Positions 62,333-64,000 of a DNA stretch of 64,000 nt are shown piece by piece. Source of the DNA: Opitutaceae bacterium (GTDB lineage: Bacteria > Verrucomicrobiota > Verrucomicrobiia > Opitutales > Opitutaceae); contig JADJZJ010000007.1 in the NCBI GenBank assembly GCA_016715765.1, positions 91,278-155,277 on the forward strand, written 5' to 3'. The position numbers and the translations under genes were made by a program. A model generated the notes under the pieces. The model saw only the letters and a list, made by a program, of their open reading frames with translations, did no database searches and was not told where the DNA came from. Position 1 is the first letter of the stretch. Each line of letters begins with the position of its first letter.

Positions 62333-63100
62333 ATGATCCTGCCCGGGCTGGTCTCTGTCACCTTTCGCCAACTGACGCCTGCCGAAATTGTTGCACTCGT
62401 CCGGCGCGCCGGCCTGCAGGGGATTGAGTGGGGCGGCGACATCCACGTGCCGCCCGGCGACCTGATCCGGGCGCGGGAGGTCCGCGGGATGACGGAAGCG
62501 GCGGGACTCGCCGTCGCGGCCTATGGCAGCTATTACAAGGCCGGTCACAGCGAGACGGTCGGATTGGCCTTTCAGCAGGTGCTCGACACCGCCCTCGCCC
62601 TCGGGGCGCCCGTTATCAGGGTTTGGGCCGGTCCGGCGGGTTCGGCGGAGACGAATGCCGCCACCCGGCAGTCCGTGGTGGCCGACCTGCAACGGGTCGC
62701 CGGTCTCGCCGCGCAGGCCGGCGTGAAGATCGCGGCGGAGTTTCATGGCGGCACGCTGAATGACAGCAACGACATGGCCGTCCGGCTGCTCGCCGAGGTG
62801 GGCCACGCCAACTTTTATTCCTACTGGCAGCCTGCGGTGCAAATGGACGATGCGGAGTGCCTGGCCGGACTTGGGATGATCGGGCCGAAACTGTCCCATT
62901 TGCATGTCTTTCACTGGCATCCCGTGCGGGAGCGCCGGCCGCTGGCGGAAGGCGCGGAGCGTTGGGCGCTGTTCCTGAACCGGGCCGCGGCGGTGCCGGG
63001 CGACCGCTACGCCATGCTGGAATTTGTCGAGAAAGACTCGCCCGAGAGCTTCCTGAACGATGCCGCCACGTTGAAGGCGTGGCTCGCGAAGTGGGTTTGA
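62333..63100 (+). CDS. Sugar phosphate isomerase/epimerase (xylose isomerase-like TIM barrel)
   Basis: 255 aa, start at 62333 (MILPGLVSVTFRQLTPAEIV). AP-endonuclease-2 / xylose-isomerase-like fold: GLQGIEWGGDIHVPPGD, GAPVIRVWAGPAGS, VKIAAEFHGGTLND (metal Glu), NFYSYWQPAVQMDD, SHLHVFHWHPVRERRPLAEG, YAMLEFVEKDSPESF. Such enzymes work on sugars or sugar phosphates in catabolic pathways; the substrate is unknown. Confidence 0.85.
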   Translation: MILPGLVSVTFRQLTPAEIVALVRRAGLQGIEWGGDIHVPPGDLIRAREVRGMTEAAGLAVAAYGSYYKAGHSETVGLAFQQVLDTALALGAPVIRVWAGPAGSAETNAATRQSVVADLQRVAGLAAQAGVKIAAEFHGGTLNDSNDMAVRLLAEVGHANFYSYWQPAVQMDDAECLAGLGMIGPKLSHLHVFHWHPVRERRPLAEGAERWALFLNRAAAVPGDRYAMLEFVEKDSPESFLNDAATLKAWLAKWV

Positions 63101-63117
63101 TCGCAGGGCTGGGGGCA

Positions 63118-63268
63118 TGGGAGCGCGACCGCCCTCGGTCGCAATTGCCCGCCGTCGGCAAGCCGTCTCGCCTGTTCGCAATCACCCGCAAGTGTTGTCG
63201 CCGGCTGGATATTATTGTTAACCCAGCCACACGCGCTCAATTGCGACCGAGGGCGGTCGCGCTCCCAG
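63118..63268. repeat. Paired GGGAGCGCGACCGCCCTCGG element
   Basis: Left arm GGAGCGCGACCGCCCTCGGT-CGCAATT (63119-63145), right arm AATTGCGACCGAGGGCGGTC-GCGCTCCC (63239-63266), about 93 bp apart. The same arms occur as the middle pair in the element at 32919-33251. Confidence 0.9.
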
Positions 63269-63276
63269 CCGACCCC

Positions 63277-64000
63277 TCACCGTGAATCTTTTTGCACCGG
63301 CTCGGTGGCGGCCACCGCCTGCCGGGGCGTGACGGCGAGCTGCGTGCGGTTTTTCTGGGCCGTGATGATGGCCACGCCGGCGATGATGATGGCCGAGGCG
63401 ATCAGCAGACGCGGACCGATGGGTTCGTCCAGCAGCAGCCAGCCGAGGAAGACCGCCACGATGGGGTTCACGTAGGCGTAAGTGGAGACGCGGGCCGGCG
63501 TGCTGTGCTTCATCAGCCACACAAAGGTCGTGAAACCCACCAGCGAGCCGATGACCACCAGATAGCCCCAGGCGGCGAGCGAAGACAGGGAAGCCCGTGC
63601 AAGTTCGAACCGTGCCGGCTCGCCCAATGCGCCGGCCACCAGCACCAACCAGACACCGCCGGTCAGCATCTGCATCGCCGCCGCCGTGAGCGGCTCGGCC
63701 GGGCGGCGCGCATAACGGGTGAAAATCGAACCCGCGGACCACGCGAGGCAGGCGAACAGAATGCCACCCACGCGCCAGGGATCCAGCGGCACGGCCGCCC
63801 CGGCCCCGAGCGAGGGGGCGACGAGTAGCACGAGTCCGCTGACCCCCAGGACAATCCCGGCCAGCGTGGCGACGGTCGGCCGGGCTCCGCGGGTGGCATC
63901 GCGCCCCACGGTGAGCACCAGCCAGTCGCCCAGCACGATGAAGAGCGGCCCGATGGAAATAAGCAGCGTGGCAATGCCCGAGGGGATGCTTTGCTCCGCC
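63277..64000 (-). CDS. EamA/DMT-family transporter, truncated by the window end
   Basis: The gene runs off the window; its frame is open to base 64000 (at least 240 aa visible). DMT-superfamily permease with ten helices expected. Visible are GIVLGVSGLVLLVAPSLGAG (end of first EamA repeat), then the second repeat with GGILFACLAWSAGSIFTRYA, STYAYVNPIVAVFLGWLLLD and EPIGPRLLIASAIIIAGVAI. Family members export amino acids or other metabolites. Substrate unknown. Confidence 0.88.
   Translation of the reverse strand, partial: AEQSIPSGIATLLISIGPLFIVLGDWLVLTVGRDATRGARPTVATLAGIVLGVSGLVLLVAPSLGAGAAVPLDPWRVGGILFACLAWSAGSIFTRYARRPAEPLTAAAMQMLTGGVWLVLVAGALGEPARFELARASLSSLAAWGYLVVIGSLVGFTTFVWLMKHSTPARVSTYAYVNPIVAVFLGWLLLDEPIGPRLLIASAIIIAGVAIITAQKNRTQLAVTPRQAVAATEPVQKDSR

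Overview
The window reads as a piece of chromosome from a high-GC Verrucomicrobiota bacterium, most likely of the Opitutaceae (Opitutus/Lacunisphaera-like). This is inferred from the strongly GC-biased codon use, a large TonB-dependent receptor with the verrucomicrobial 'VVQLTPF' leader, secreted rhamnogalacturonan enzymes (PL11, PL26, GH105), an SdhCAB operon with a single cytochrome b subunit, and intergenic DNA full of paired inverted repeats.

Region 1 (0.4-37.8 kb) is a rhamnogalacturonan/pectin locus. It encodes a DUF6067-type glycosidase, two SGNH acetylesterases (one a tandem fusion), a GH29 alpha-L-fucosidase, a GH105 unsaturated-glycuronyl hydrolase, a PL11 rhamnogalacturonan lyase, a PL26-like exo-lyase, an acetyl-esterase-type alpha/beta hydrolase and a DUF6250-like lipoprotein. 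Uptake is served by a TonB-dependent receptor, a rhamnose-type ABC importer (ATPase, two permeases, binding protein) and an SSS symporter. A LacI-family regulator is divergent from a rhamnose mutarotase. Two convergent TMTC-like membrane/TPR proteins sit in the middle. Rhamnose isomerase, kinase and aldolase genes are not in the window.

Region 2 (37.8-46 kb) holds two related LysM coiled-coil proteins (231 and 1702 aa), glycerol kinase and a YcfL-like lipoprotein.

Region 3 (46.0-52.4 kb) is the most unusual part. It has a LuxR-type response regulator, a hybrid propeller sensor kinase whose 5' end is frameshifted and AT-rich, an 84-aa exported Cys/Pro-rich peptide, a short divergent YcaO-like protein, a 78-aa unknown protein and a soluble histidine kinase. 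I read the peptide-YcaO-78 aa-kinase run as a candidate ribosomal-peptide or signalling system.

Region 4 (52.6-64 kb) is mostly core metabolism: sdhCAB, a LEA14-like lipoprotein, lysA, gpsA, an MHS-type transporter, a BamE-like lipoprotein, a sugar-phosphate isomerase-like protein and a truncated EamA exporter. The window opens with the 3' end of a prmB-like methyltransferase.

Intergenic spaces, mainly in the first 39 kb, carry at least eight families of dispersed, often nested, paired inverted repeats. Several intrude into gene ends, where they supply signal-peptide coding sequence, a start codon, a stop codon and a C-terminal tail.
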